DNA from: an uncultured Coriobacteriaceae bacterium
GTDB lineage: Bacteria; Actinomycetota; Coriobacteriia; Coriobacteriales; Eggerthellaceae
NCBI GenBank assembly: GCA_902767025.1
Contig: CACXFZ010000210.1
Coordinates: 1 to 17,472 of the forward strand
Reading direction: 5' to 3'
Length of the DNA stretch: 17,472 nucleotides
In this document: positions 6,403 to 13,897 of the stretch, in pieces
Layout of the letters: each line of letters begins with the position of its first letter
Position numbering within the stretch: the stretch's first letter is position 1
The notes under the pieces: model-generated
The model's database searches: none
What the model saw: the letters and a program-made list of their open reading frames with translations, nothing else
What the model was told of the DNA's origin: nothing
Translations under genes and position numbers: made by a program

Positions 6403-8160
6403 ATGAGCCCCACCACGCACGACATCCACGGTTCCAGCGGCCAGCGCACCACCCCCTGCCCCCTTTGCGGGCTCGAGGTGGATGCCGATGCGCTCACCTG
6501 CCCGCGCTGCAAGTCGCGCATGGATGCCGCCCCCGCGCGCATCGGCGACCTTGCGGGCTCGTTCGACGAGAGCGGAACCTACGCCCACGACACCTTGGCC
6601 GCAACCGCCCGGCTGCACCTGCCTTCCAACACCGCTCCCCTGCCCGCTGTCGAGCCTGTGGAAGGCGACGAGGCCTGGGGCGAATCCTACGTGGCGCACA
6701 CCATCGACTTGTCGGGGTTCGACATACAGGTCTCGGACGCCACGCCCGCCACCGACGGCGAAGCGGACTGCGAGCAGGAATCCGACGCAGCAGAGCCCGG
6801 CGCCGCAGCCCCCGCAAACCCCGAAAGTCCTGCTCCGCCGACAGCCGGCGAACCGACCGAGCAAGCCGTCGCGCAAGTCGACGCACCGCCGACGCCGCCG
6901 GGCGCAACCGAACCCACCGCAACTTCGTCGGACCCCGAGCCGCCTGCCCCCGCCCCCAAGCGCAACCGCATCCAGATTGCAGCCGCCGTTGCAGCGGCCC
7001 TGTTCTCGATCGTGCTGCTGGGAGGCGGCGCGTTCATGGCAGCGCAGGCGAACACCCTCAACGACATCACCGACGAGCGCGTCGAGGCCGACATCCGCGC
7101 CGATGCGCAATTTGCCATCGGCAGCGCATCCAACGCCTTCGTGGACGAGGCTCCCTACGAGGTCAGTCGCGTGCGCCTGAGCACGAAGGAGCTCGCAGAC
7201 ACCGGCGTGGACGCACATGCCACCGTGAGCATGGGCAACGAGTTCTTCGACGAGTCGCGCGAGGTGGTGGTGCACTACCGCAAGGCGCAAGACGGCTCCC
7301 AGGAAGGCGCGTCCGAAGACGGCTGGGTGCACGAATGCATCGTGGAATCGCACGCCATCCAGCCCAAGCGCGGCATCAGCAACGACGCCGACTACGCCAT
7401 CGAGGGCGCACTGGCAGGCCTGGAGGGATCGAACACGTGCCAGGTGAGCATCCCCTTCGAAGGAGTCGCCACCGGCAGCTGGTTCGCCACGTCGCACGGC
7501 ACGCGCATCATCGGGTACACGTTTTCCAACGACGCCTGGGAGCGCACGTCGGTGGACGATTCGCAGGTGGGCCTGAGCTATCAGAACCTGGTGGGCAGCT
7601 ACGCCAGCCAGTCGGGCCGCAGCGGCAACTTCACATCGTATTCCATCACGAGCGTCGACGACGCCACGGCAACGTTCACCGGGACCTTCGCGTACAGGAG
7701 CTCCGGCGGACTGTTCTCGGGTTCCACCACGGTCCAGGGCACGTTTTCGGGAAGCATCGCCGAAGACGGCACCATCAGGGCGGAGGGTTCCGAACAGGCC
7801 GGGTCGGCGAGCTTTTCGGGCAAAGCCACCGGGAACGGCATGCTGAAGCTGGAAGGAACCGTCTACGGCAAGGAAACGGGATGGCTCAGCGGCAAGCCGA
7901 AGGGCACGTCGTTTTCCACCACCCTCGAAAAGAAGAGCGACACCCCCGAAGCCCTGCCCGAGGAGCGCGAGAGCACTTCTGGCGGCAACGGCGCTTCTGC
8001 GACAGCCCCTTACACGACCGACGATGACGACGATTCCGACCGCGACGCACCGTCGTACGGCGGCGATGCGGGCGGACGCGACACGCAGTCGGACGACAGC
8101 GACTCCCGCGAACGCGACACGTCTTCGCGCGACGACTGGTGGCGTTTCTGGCTGGACTAG
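6403..8160 (+). CDS. Zinc-ribbon, Pro/Ala-linker, single-pass membrane protein with exported domain
   Basis: This 585-residue protein opens with a zinc ribbon (Cys19-x2-Cys22 and Cys33-x2-Cys36: 'CPLCG...CPRC'). An acidic, then Pro/Ala/Thr-rich linker (about 80-185) leads to KRNR and a membrane helix (about 190-214). By charge, the ribbon is cytosolic and 215-585 are outside. The first exported part (about 219-375) reads like a small alpha/beta domain; the second (about 385-525) is Gly/Ser/Thr-rich with repeated beta-type stretches ('TATFTGTF..TVQGTFSG..SFSGKATGNG'). The tail has an Asp-rich run and ends DDWWRFWLD. I do not recognise these domains. The start is the first in-frame ATG after GAGAAGAG. 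The stop overlaps that of the convergent methyltransferase gene. It shares its plan, but not clear sequence similarity, with the gene before it. Confidence 0.85.
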   Translation: MSPTTHDIHGSSGQRTTPCPLCGLEVDADALTCPRCKSRMDAAPARIGDLAGSFDESGTYAHDTLAATARLHLPSNTAPLPAVEPVEGDEAWGESYVAHTIDLSGFDIQVSDATPATDGEADCEQESDAAEPGAAAPANPESPAPPTAGEPTEQAVAQVDAPPTPPGATEPTATSSDPEPPAPAPKRNRIQIAAAVAAALFSIVLLGGGAFMAAQANTLNDITDERVEADIRADAQFAIGSASNAFVDEAPYEVSRVRLSTKELADTGVDAHATVSMGNEFFDESREVVVHYRKAQDGSQEGASEDGWVHECIVESHAIQPKRGISNDADYAIEGALAGLEGSNTCQVSIPFEGVATGSWFATSHGTRIIGYTFSNDAWERTSVDDSQVGLSYQNLVGSYASQSGRSGNFTSYSITSVDDATATFTGTFAYRSSGGLFSGSTTVQGTFSGSIAEDGTIRAEGSEQAGSASFSGKATGNGMLKLEGTVYGKETGWLSGKPKGTSFSTTLEKKSDTPEALPEERESTSGGNGASATAPYTTDDDDDSDRDAPSYGGDAGGRDTQSDDSDSRERDTSSRDDWWRFWLD

Positions 8161-8795
8161 CCGCGCTGTCCGTCGCCTGGCTTGCGTGCCACGATGGCCA
8201 GATGACCCTTTTCGGGAATCGCCTCCGTGGTTTCGACCTCCAACCCCGCCGAGCGCAGCGCCTCGCACAACTGCCCGCTGGTGTGCATGACCATTCCCGG
8301 GATCAGGCGCGCGAACTCCAGGGCCTCGGGGCTTTCGCCGTCGTCTTCGTTGCAGACAAGAAACCGCCCCTGCGGCTTGAGCACGCGCGCGACCTCGGCA
8401 AAGGCGGTGGGCAAATCCCAGTAGTAGGTGGTCTCGAATGCCGTGACCACGTCCATCGACTCATCGGGAATGGGCAGGCTGGACGCGTTGCCGTCGAGCA
8501 CCGTGCACCGTCCCTGCGCGATGGCGTCCTGGTTGTGGGCACGCGACGCCTGCACGCTCACCGGCGAGTAGTCCACGCCCGTGACATGGCCCTGCGGAGC
8601 GCGTTGCAGCAACCGTGAGAGGTTCGCACCGCCGCCACAGCCGATGTCCAACGCGTGGTCGCGCTCGCCGACGTCCAGAAACGACAAGCCCCACAGGGAC
8701 AGCTCTTCGTGGTGGCCTCCGTTCATGCGCTCCACGAGCTTGAAACCGTCTGCGCCTTCCGGCTTTTCGGGATGTCCTGCGGGTACCTGCGCCAT
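8157..8795 (-). CDS. Class I SAM-dependent methyltransferase
   Basis: This 212-residue protein has the Rossmann methyltransferase fold of the Methyltransf_11/UbiE-like group. Motif I is ALDIGCGGGAN (48-58), the acidic end of strand 2 is 'VTGVDYS' (Asp75), and later motifs are 'GNASSLPIPDESMDVVTAFET' and 'EVARVLKPQGRFLVCNE'. These bind S-adenosylmethionine. The methyl acceptor cannot be read from sequence; small-molecule methylation is typical. It is a soluble cytosolic protein. AAGGAGGC lies just before the ATG, and a good promoter (TTGCCA, 16 bp, CATAAT) lies 31 bp upstream, so the gene is a single unit. Its stop shares a CTAG with the stop of the convergent 6403 gene, leaving no room for a terminator between them. 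Confidence 0.93.
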   Translation of the reverse strand: MAQVPAGHPEKPEGADGFKLVERMNGGHHEELSLWGLSFLDVGERDHALDIGCGGGANLSRLLQRAPQGHVTGVDYSPVSVQASRAHNQDAIAQGRCTVLDGNASSLPIPDESMDVVTAFETTYYWDLPTAFAEVARVLKPQGRFLVCNEDDGESPEALEFARLIPGMVMHTSGQLCEALRSAGLEVETTEAIPEKGHLAIVARKPGDGQRG

Positions 8796-8825
8796 CTTCG
8801 CCTCCTTGCCTTTCCATGCACGCCC

Positions 8826-8853
8826 ATTATGCTACACGCAGCCCTTGTGGCAA
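8826..8853 (-). promoter_or_regulatory. Promoter of the methyltransferase gene
   Basis: On the minus strand TTGCCA (8848-8853) and CATAAT (8826-8831) each match the sigma-70 consensus at 5 of 6 positions, with a 16-bp spacer. The -10 lies 30 bp before the ATG at 8795, which predicts a short leader carrying the AAGGAGGC ribosome site. Confidence 0.6.
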
Positions 8854-8887
8854 CCCGACTTAAAGCACCGTTTGCTGCAGAAAAGCG

Positions 8888-8909
8888 CGGGGCCCGTCGC
8901 CGGGCCCCG
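8888..8909 (-). terminator. Intrinsic terminator after the multiheme cytochrome gene
   Basis: CGGGGCCCG (8888-8896) and CGGGCCCCG (8901-8909) form a perfect 9-bp G+C stem with a 4-nt loop, 26 bp beyond the cytochrome stop. On the minus strand it is followed by CGCTTTTC, a usable T-tract. Confidence 0.8.
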
Positions 8910-8935
8910 TTTGTCGGTCGCGTATGTCGCGAAGC

Positions 8936-10099
8936 CTATGCCGCGTTGGCGTAGTTCTTCAGGATCTTGTTGCCATCGGCAGCCGACACCCAACCAGAGG
9001 GAAGGTCGGCATCGTCGTGGCACTGCGAGCACAGGTTCACCGATGCGCGGTGAGACTTGTGGCAGTCGCTGCAGGCGAACTCCATGTTCATGTGCGAACC
9101 CGCAAGCCACATGTGAGGATTGCGCTTCATGTCGCTGGTCAGGCTTGCCATGTCCTTGCGCTCGAACTCGTGGCAGCCGCTCTTCAGGCAGAACTCGTCG
9201 CCCATGTTCTCGGTCTTGCCGCCCGCGTTCACAATCAGCTGTTCGAGGTTGCGCTCCTCGAGCGGGAAGTAGTAGTTGCCCGTAACCTCCTCGACCACCT
9301 CGCCCATCTGCTGCGCCAGCGACGGGACATGGCAGTTCAGGCACTGCACGTTGGCATCCTTGTGCGACACCACCAGCATGGCGTGCGCATCGGACACCTC
9401 GTTGCCCCACTTGTCGGTGCCGGGCTGGCCGGATTCCTGATCGTAGGTCGCCAGGAAGGGATCCATGGGAGTATGGCAGAAGGCGTTGCAGAAGCTGGGC
9501 TGCTCGTGCCAGACCCACATGCCTGCGCCTGCGATGACCAGGACGCCCAGGATGACGCCCAGGACCACCGGCCACTTCTTCTTTTTCTTGTTGGGCTCCA
9601 GGTTGATTTCCTTGGCGGGCTTGGCCTGGTCGACGGTCTTGGACACGGCCTCCACCGTTTCTCCCGTCACCTCGGATGCGCGCTTGGTCACGCGACGCGT
9701 CCCCTCGGCCACGCCGGCTGCGGCGCCTGCGGCAGCCTCGGCCGCACCGGAAACCTTGTCGGCGACGCCGCCCAGGTTGGCCAGCTCCGCAATGCTGTCG
9801 AAGCCGCCGACCTTCTCGTCCAGGCCCTGGAACAGGCCCAGCACGTTGGTTGCGTCGATGTCGCCCTTCTCGAGCATGCCCGATGCCACCGACGTGATGT
9901 CTTCCTTGCTGATGGCGTTGCCAAACAGGCCCTGCACGGCGTCCACGATGCCGTCGATGCTCCCCTTGGCGCCCAAGATCTTGGTGACCATGCCCAGGAT
10001 GTCATCGAAGCTGCCGCCGCCGATCAGCTTCTGAATGGATTCGACGATCCCTTTCAGAACGCCTTCGTCCAAACCGGCAGTTACGTTCTCTTCAGCCAT
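8936..10099 (-). CDS. Membrane-anchored multiheme c-type cytochrome with a long N-terminal extension
   Basis: This 387-residue protein has three parts. Residues 1-165 are a helical, Gly/Ala-rich region I do not recognise. KKKKK (171-175) precedes a membrane helix (176-197), so by charge the N-terminal part faces the cytosol. Residues 198-387 lie outside and carry five candidate heme sites: C204-x3-C208-H209, C253-x2-C256-H257, C304-x4-C309-H310, C343-x2-C346-H347 and C357-x2-C360-H361. Met212, after the first site (CHTPM), recalls the CxxCHxM of NapC/NrfH-type quinol dehydrogenases, suggesting quinol-to-periplasm electron transfer. AAAGGAGA precedes the ATG. The 241-bp gap upstream has a weak CCTATA/TATAGG hairpin and no clear promoter. 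It is not beside NrfA, so its partner is unknown. Confidence 0.9.
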   Translation of the reverse strand: MAEENVTAGLDEGVLKGIVESIQKLIGGGSFDDILGMVTKILGAKGSIDGIVDAVQGLFGNAISKEDITSVASGMLEKGDIDATNVLGLFQGLDEKVGGFDSIAELANLGGVADKVSGAAEAAAGAAAGVAEGTRRVTKRASEVTGETVEAVSKTVDQAKPAKEINLEPNKKKKKWPVVLGVILGVLVIAGAGMWVWHEQPSFCNAFCHTPMDPFLATYDQESGQPGTDKWGNEVSDAHAMLVVSHKDANVQCLNCHVPSLAQQMGEVVEEVTGNYYFPLEERNLEQLIVNAGGKTENMGDEFCLKSGCHEFERKDMASLTSDMKRNPHMWLAGSHMNMEFACSDCHKSHRASVNLCSQCHDDADLPSGWVSAADGNKILKNYANAA

Positions 10100-10340
10100 T
10101 CCCTTGTCTCCTTTGTCTATACAACACAGACGGCCTTGATGACCGCCACGCGATACCGCACACGCTCATTCATATGCCAAATGATATTCTACACGTTCCC
10201 ATTATGCCTGGATAGGACAAATTCGTTCTTTCGCAAGGGGACAGACAAAGGCCCCGCAACACCCTATACACTCTATATAGGTGCATCTGACCTGGGGAAA
10301 CGACGGTTTTAGACAGGATTGGCAGGCAAGGGCCCGTTTG

Positions 10341-11030
10341 TCATCCCCGTCCCTGCGCGCACAGACGGTGCAGGCCGACCAGGCACAGCGCAGGCAGCAG
10401 CGTGGCTGCGAACATGACCGCGAACACCACGGGAGCCCACTCCAGGCCCCAGCTCGCGAACCCGTACCAGTCGTTGGAATGGGGCGGAGTTCCCAGGCCG
10501 TTGACGAGGATGTTGGCGTAGTAGCCGATGCTGTAGAGCACCATCGGGATGGTGGCCGCAAAGGCGTCGCGCAGGCGCACATGAGCATCCACGTCCAGAA
10601 AGCAGAAGCACGCGATGGCCGCGAGCGGCAGCACCAGGTGGAACCACAGGTTCGGACCCTGGAACAGGCCCTCGATGCCCCACATGGCCTTGAACAGCAC
10701 CACCACGGTCAAAAAGGTAAGGGTCACCGAAACGGTGCCGGCCAGCTTCAGCACCGACACGGCACTGGAAACGCCCTGCCCTCCCGCCGCCGGCACGCCC
10801 GCATGCAAACCCCCTGCGCGCAGCACGCATGCCAGGTAGATCGCCGACGCCACGCCCGAAAGGATGTTCGAGAGCACGGTGAAATAACGCAGGTTCCCCC
10901 ATCCCGGGCCGATCGTGAGCACCCCCGGGTCGGGGCCGATGCCCCATCCCGTGATGGTCATCACCAGGGCAACGGCCGTCATAACGACGATGAAGCCGTT
11001 GACCGCTATCGACAGCATACGTTGCAGCAT
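10341..11030 (-). CDS. Pr6Pr-like polytopic membrane protein
   Basis: This 229-residue protein has about six hydrophobic membrane segments. It resembles the Pr6Pr/FAR-17a/AIG1-like bacterial membrane proteins through 'LRYFTVLSNILSG', 'GPNLWFHLVLPLAA' and the late 'YYANILVNGLG' segment. Members mostly lack a known function; related eukaryotic proteins hydrolyse lipids, which cannot be transferred here. I chose the ATG of MLQRMLSIAVNGF because GGAG lies 6 nt before it. The frame stays open 21 codons further, but that would overlap the preceding gene. It follows the Sel1-repeat gene by 28 bp on the same strand, so they are probably co-transcribed. No clear terminator was found after its stop. 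Confidence 0.82.
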   Translation of the reverse strand: MLQRMLSIAVNGFIVVMTAVALVMTITGWGIGPDPGVLTIGPGWGNLRYFTVLSNILSGVASAIYLACVLRAGGLHAGVPAAGGQGVSSAVSVLKLAGTVSVTLTFLTVVVLFKAMWGIEGLFQGPNLWFHLVLPLAAIACFCFLDVDAHVRLRDAFAATIPMVLYSIGYYANILVNGLGTPPHSNDWYGFASWGLEWAPVVFAVMFAATLLPALCLVGLHRLCAQGRG

Positions 11031-11058
11031 CGCCAACTCCGCCTTTCCTTGTGAGCCC

Positions 11059-11943
11059 TTAAGCCTCGCCAGGGTCGTCGTCCACGTCGGCAAACGCCTC
11101 CTCGATCAGCTCGCGTGCGCGCTGCTGGCCCTCCAGTGCCTCCTGCAGGCGCTTGCGGTAGCAGGTGGCGCCCATCGCGATGTCCACCCGCAGCCCCCGC
11201 TCGGCCAGCTGGAACAGCTCGAGCGCGCGCACCGGGTTGTGCACGATGCCCAGCTCGGTGCAGTCGGGATCGACGATGATCTGGGCGATGCGGATGGCCG
11301 GCTGGGACGCCGCGACGAAGTCGTCGTCCGCCATATCCAGGCTGCGCTCGTACAGGTAGTAGGCGATGTTCATGTTCCGGCCGTCGACCGTGCCACGGCT
11401 GTACATGTCGCCCAGCTTGTACAGGGCCTCGTGGCTGTCGCTGAGCGCCGCCGCCTTCGCGTACTGGCAGTACGCCTTCTCGTGGTTGGGAACGCCCACG
11501 CGCCCGTATTCGTAGATGTAGCCCAGGTTCACCATCGCCTGGACGATGCCGCGGCTCTCGGCGATCTCGTAGAGCTCCTTGGCGCTGGCGTAGTCCTGCT
11601 CGACGAAGGTGCCGCCATAGTACGCCGCACCCAGGTAGTTCGCGCAGGTGCCGCTTCCGTCGGCCACGCCGTATTCCAGGCCCAGCTTCATCAGCCGTGC
11701 GAACTCCGGGATGCGCCGGTAGCGGTTGACCGAGCCGTCGTACTGCTCGAGCAGGTCCTCGAACTCGTCGGAGTTCCCCAGCAGTATCTGGGTGGCGAGC
11801 TCCGCGCAGAAGCCCACCAGGTTCTCGTCGTCGGATATGGGCTCGAATTCCGTGCCCTCCTGCGGGACGAGCGATTCGATCCACGCGTAGTTTTCGGTGC
11901 TGAAGAACTGCTTTGGCGTCAAAGCGGGAGGTTGGATGGTCAT
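11059..11943 (-). CDS. Sel1-type repeat protein
   Basis: This 294-residue protein is soluble with no signal peptide. Residues about 99-206 contain three Sel1-like (TPR-related) helix-turn-helix repeats: 'CANYLGAAYYGGTFVEQDYASA', 'AMVNLGYIYEYGRVGVPNHEKA' and 'ALYKLGDMYSRGTVDGRNMN'. They show the typical ALxxLGxxYxxG pattern. A fourth, degenerate repeat may sit at 'PAIRIAQIIVDPDCTELGIVHNPVRAL'. Such repeats form solenoids that bind partner proteins, so an adaptor role is likely, partner unknown. The start is the ATG of MTIQPPALT, with AAAGGAGC at good spacing; the open frame upstream is spurious. It lies 68 bp after the ADP-ribosylglycohydrolase-like gene and 28 bp before the Pr6Pr-like gene. 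Confidence 0.85.
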   Translation of the reverse strand: MTIQPPALTPKQFFSTENYAWIESLVPQEGTEFEPISDDENLVGFCAELATQILLGNSDEFEDLLEQYDGSVNRYRRIPEFARLMKLGLEYGVADGSGTCANYLGAAYYGGTFVEQDYASAKELYEIAESRGIVQAMVNLGYIYEYGRVGVPNHEKAYCQYAKAAALSDSHEALYKLGDMYSRGTVDGRNMNIAYYLYERSLDMADDDFVAASQPAIRIAQIIVDPDCTELGIVHNPVRALELFQLAERGLRVDIAMGATCYRKRLQEALEGQQRARELIEEAFADVDDDPGEA

Positions 11944-12011
11944 CAACGGGCTCCTTTCGGTTCTGCCGGCACGCGGCACGGCGCTCTGCGGCGTCCCCAT
12001 CCCCTGCGCGC

Positions 12012-12845
12012 TTAGAACATGCACGCTTCGATAATGCCGATTCCCCGCAAAGTGCGCAACCATTTCTCGGGGATGGCGCCCTTTCCGTACAGCGCGCCCG
12101 CCAGCGCACCGGCCACGCATGCGGTGGTGTCGGTGTCCCCGCCCAGGTTCACCGCGGCCAGCACGCAGTCGGCATAGGAGTCGGTGGTGTCCGCGCACCA
12201 GAACGCCGCGCCCAGCGTGTCCAGCACGTAGCCGCCCGACTTCACCTGGCTGCGCTCGTAGTCGAGCACTTCGTGCAGGAAAAGGAACTCGTCGTCAGAC
12301 GGGATGGACTGCGCCAGCGCGTCGCGCACCGGCATGCCATCCAGCACCGCGCGCAGCACGTGCACGTAGCACACGCACGCCTCGCACGAGATACGATGCG
12401 CGTGGGTGATGGCGGACACCGCGCGGACCTGGTCGTCGCTTGCCTGCGTGAACGCCAGCGGCGCGATGCGCATCAGCGACCCGTTGCCGTTGCTGTGCTC
12501 TCCCGTGCGCCCCGCGCTGGCGTCCAGGGCCGTGGCGGTGGCGTTGCCCACGTCGAAGACCTTGCCCGCAATGGCGTAGCCGCCCTGGTAGAGCCACGTT
12601 TCGAAGCACGCGCGCATGTCGTCCACGTCGATGCGCCCACCTTGCCTGCGGATGCTGTTGCAGGTGGCGAGCAGCAGCGAGGTGTCGTCGGAGAACGTGC
12701 CCGCAGGCTGGTGGTGCGTGCCGTCGCCGACCATGTCGGCGCATTCGAAGGTGTCGCGCTCCAGGAACTCGTAGGGGACGCCGAGCGCATCGCCCACCGC
12801 CGCTCCGTAGGCCACGTCGTTCAACACCCGATTCAACTTGTGCAC
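12012..12845 (-). CDS. ADP-ribosylglycohydrolase (DraG/ARH) family protein
   Basis: This 277-residue protein shows the family's Mg-binding signatures in order: 'GAAVGDALGVPYEF' (14-27), 'FSDDTSLLLA' (51-60), 'NGNGSLMRIAPLA' (119-131) and 'VNLGGDTDTTACVAGALAGALYG' (232-254). The paired acids of SDDT and GDTDT coordinate the metals. Known members remove ADP-ribose from protein Arg or Ser, or cleave other ADP-ribosyl compounds; the substrate here is unknown. The best start is GTG at 12845, which has AAGGAG 6 nt upstream. An in-frame ATG at 12875 has no such site. It heads a same-strand group with a Sel1-repeat and a Pr6Pr-like gene and diverges from an SGNH lipoprotein gene. No ADP-ribosyltransferase is in the window. 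Confidence 0.9.
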   Translation of the reverse strand: MHKLNRVLNDVAYGAAVGDALGVPYEFLERDTFECADMVGDGTHHQPAGTFSDDTSLLLATCNSIRRQGGRIDVDDMRACFETWLYQGGYAIAGKVFDVGNATATALDASAGRTGEHSNGNGSLMRIAPLAFTQASDDQVRAVSAITHAHRISCEACVCYVHVLRAVLDGMPVRDALAQSIPSDDEFLFLHEVLDYERSQVKSGGYVLDTLGAAFWCADTTDSYADCVLAAVNLGGDTDTTACVAGALAGALYGKGAIPEKWLRTLRGIGIIEACMF

Positions 12846-12882
12846 GCTGCGCTCCTTCGGTCGTGATACCCGCATGGTTACA

Positions 12883-12915
12883 AACCTATCAGAACCCCCG
12901 GGGTAATGGTAGGTT
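12883..12915. promoter_or_regulatory. 33-bp imperfect palindrome between divergent genes, probable shared operator
   Basis: The arms AACCTATCAGAACCCC (12883-12898) and GGGGTAATGGTAGGTT (12900-12915) are complementary at 13 of 16 positions around a central C at 12899. It fills the middle of the 86-bp gap between the ADP-ribosylglycohydrolase-like gene and the SGNH lipoprotein gene. GTGATAC occurs twice, flanking it (12863-12869 and 12916-12922). The placement suits one regulator controlling both directions; which protein binds is unknown. Confidence 0.5.
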
Positions 12916-12931
12916 GTGATACGATGTGCGC

Positions 12932-13774
12932 ATGAAGGCCCCGGACAGGACAAGCTCGAAGCGTGCACGTTTCGCGACTCTGTGCGCTTGCATGGGCATT
13001 CTGCTTGCCCTTGCCCTGACGGCGTGCACCACGGCCCCAAGCCAGCCAGACCCCTCATCGTCTGAGGCGCCCGCGGCCGCCTCCTCGATACAGCAGCCGG
13101 CGCCCGATGGCACGTCCACCGCCTCGGGCATCGTCGCCCCCGAACCGGCCGCAAGCTCCACCGACGCATCCCCTGCCGAACCCACTGCCAGCAAGGTCGT
13201 CGTCTGCTTGGGTGACAGCATCATGGAAGGCAAGGTGCCGAACTACTCCGAACCCGACCCCTGGCCGACGTTTCTGCAGGAGCACCTGGGCGAAGGGTGG
13301 ACGCTTGTGAACCTGGGCGTAACGAGCACCACCGTGCTCGAGGGCGAATCGACCACCTACCGCAGCACCGGCAACGTCGAAGCCGCAGCCGCCTGCGCGC
13401 CCGACGTGGCGCTGATCATGCTGGGCACCAACGACTCGTGGGCCTGCTCCTGGGACGAAGAGGCCTTCCGCGCCGAGCTCGCATCCATGGTGGACCAGAT
13501 CAAGGACGCCTCGCCCAGTGTGCGCATCGTCCTGATGTCGCCCCCACGCAGCTTCTGCGAGCAGGACCCGTCTTCGGTCTTCGACATGGACGATGCACTC
13601 ATCGGCGGCCCGATTCGCCAGGCAGTCGAGCGCGTCGCGCGCGAAACCGGATCGGACTACCTGGACATCTACCGCTTCACGCAAGACCATCCCGAATGGT
13701 TCCCCGACACCGTCCATCCCAACGGCGAGGGCAACCGCGCCATCGCCGCCTACGTCTACGAATCGGCATTCTAG
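12932..13774 (+). CDS. SGNH/GDSL-family hydrolase lipoprotein
   Basis: This 280-residue exported lipoprotein has a basic N-terminus, a hydrophobic stretch and the lipobox LTAC with lipid-bearing Cys32. A Pro/Ser/Ala-rich linker (about 35-85) leads to the hydrolase domain (about 88-280). The SGNH blocks are visible: GDS (catalytic Ser96), Gly129 in 'VNLGVTS', GTND (165-168) and DTVH (Asp259, His262) before 'PNGEGNRAIA'. These enzymes hydrolyse ester bonds, for example O-acetyl groups of sugars or lipid esters; the substrate is not evident. It should act on the outer face of the membrane. The ATG start lacks a good ribosome site; a GTG two codons earlier is an alternative. TACGAT at 12920-12925 could be a -10 giving a nearly leaderless message (speculative). 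Confidence 0.9.
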   Translation: MKAPDRTSSKRARFATLCACMGILLALALTACTTAPSQPDPSSSEAPAAASSIQQPAPDGTSTASGIVAPEPAASSTDASPAEPTASKVVVCLGDSIMEGKVPNYSEPDPWPTFLQEHLGEGWTLVNLGVTSTTVLEGESTTYRSTGNVEAAAACAPDVALIMLGTNDSWACSWDEEAFRAELASMVDQIKDASPSVRIVLMSPPRSFCEQDPSSVFDMDDALIGGPIRQAVERVARETGSDYLDIYRFTQDHPEWFPDTVHPNGEGNRAIAAYVYESAF

Positions 13775-13813
13775 GCAACGGGGACGAAACCTGCTGCCCA
13801 ACCCTGCAAGCCG

Positions 13814-13860
13814 TCGTGCTCCTAGCATCATGGCAAGGCCATTTGCTACACTAGGCACGA
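13814..13860. promoter_or_regulatory. Nested inverted repeats upstream of the YbjQ-family gene
   Basis: Three dyads share nearly the same centre (about 13837): TCGTGC (13814-13819) with GCACGA (13855-13860), CTAG (13822-13825) with CTAG (13851-13854), and ATGGC (13830-13834) with GCCAT (13838-13842). The set lies between the SGNH lipoprotein and the YbjQ-family gene. A weak -10 (TACACT, 13847-13852) lies within the right arm. It could be an operator or a folded terminator of the upstream gene; there is no T-run. Confidence 0.45.
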
Positions 13861-13897
13861 GCGGTCCCACGGGCCAACACAAGAGAAAGGAACCATC

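Noticed and set aside
6202..8268. A 688-codon minus-strand open frame opposite the second zinc-ribbon gene
   Set aside because: Its composition is low-complexity Arg/Gly/Ala with no domain. The plus strand has zinc-ribbon, membrane-helix and exported-domain features.
8936..10099. Assignment of the multiheme cytochrome as NrfH, the partner of NrfA
   Set aside because: It is over 6 kb from nrfA with unrelated genes between, and has extra heme sites and a long N-terminal extension. NrfH normally lies directly upstream of nrfA, which is off the right edge.
10263..10281. CCTATA/TATAGG inverted repeat upstream of the cytochrome gene
   Set aside because: The stem is only 6 bp of A/T-rich pairs. 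It may be chance or part of a promoter, and the evidence is too weak for a feature.
8924..10312. A plus-strand open frame opposite the multiheme cytochrome
   Set aside because: The minus strand encodes five heme-binding sites, a membrane helix and a terminator. The plus frame shows none of these.
11944..12198. An N-terminal extension of the Sel1-repeat protein
   Set aside because: It would overlap the end of the preceding gene and is Arg-rich noise. The ATG at 11943 has AAAGGAGC in place.
12846..13169. An N-terminal extension of the ADP-ribosylglycohydrolase-like protein
   Set aside because: The extension is basic and unconserved in style, overlaps the divergent lipoprotein gene, and lacks a ribosome site. 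The GTG at 12845 has a strong one.
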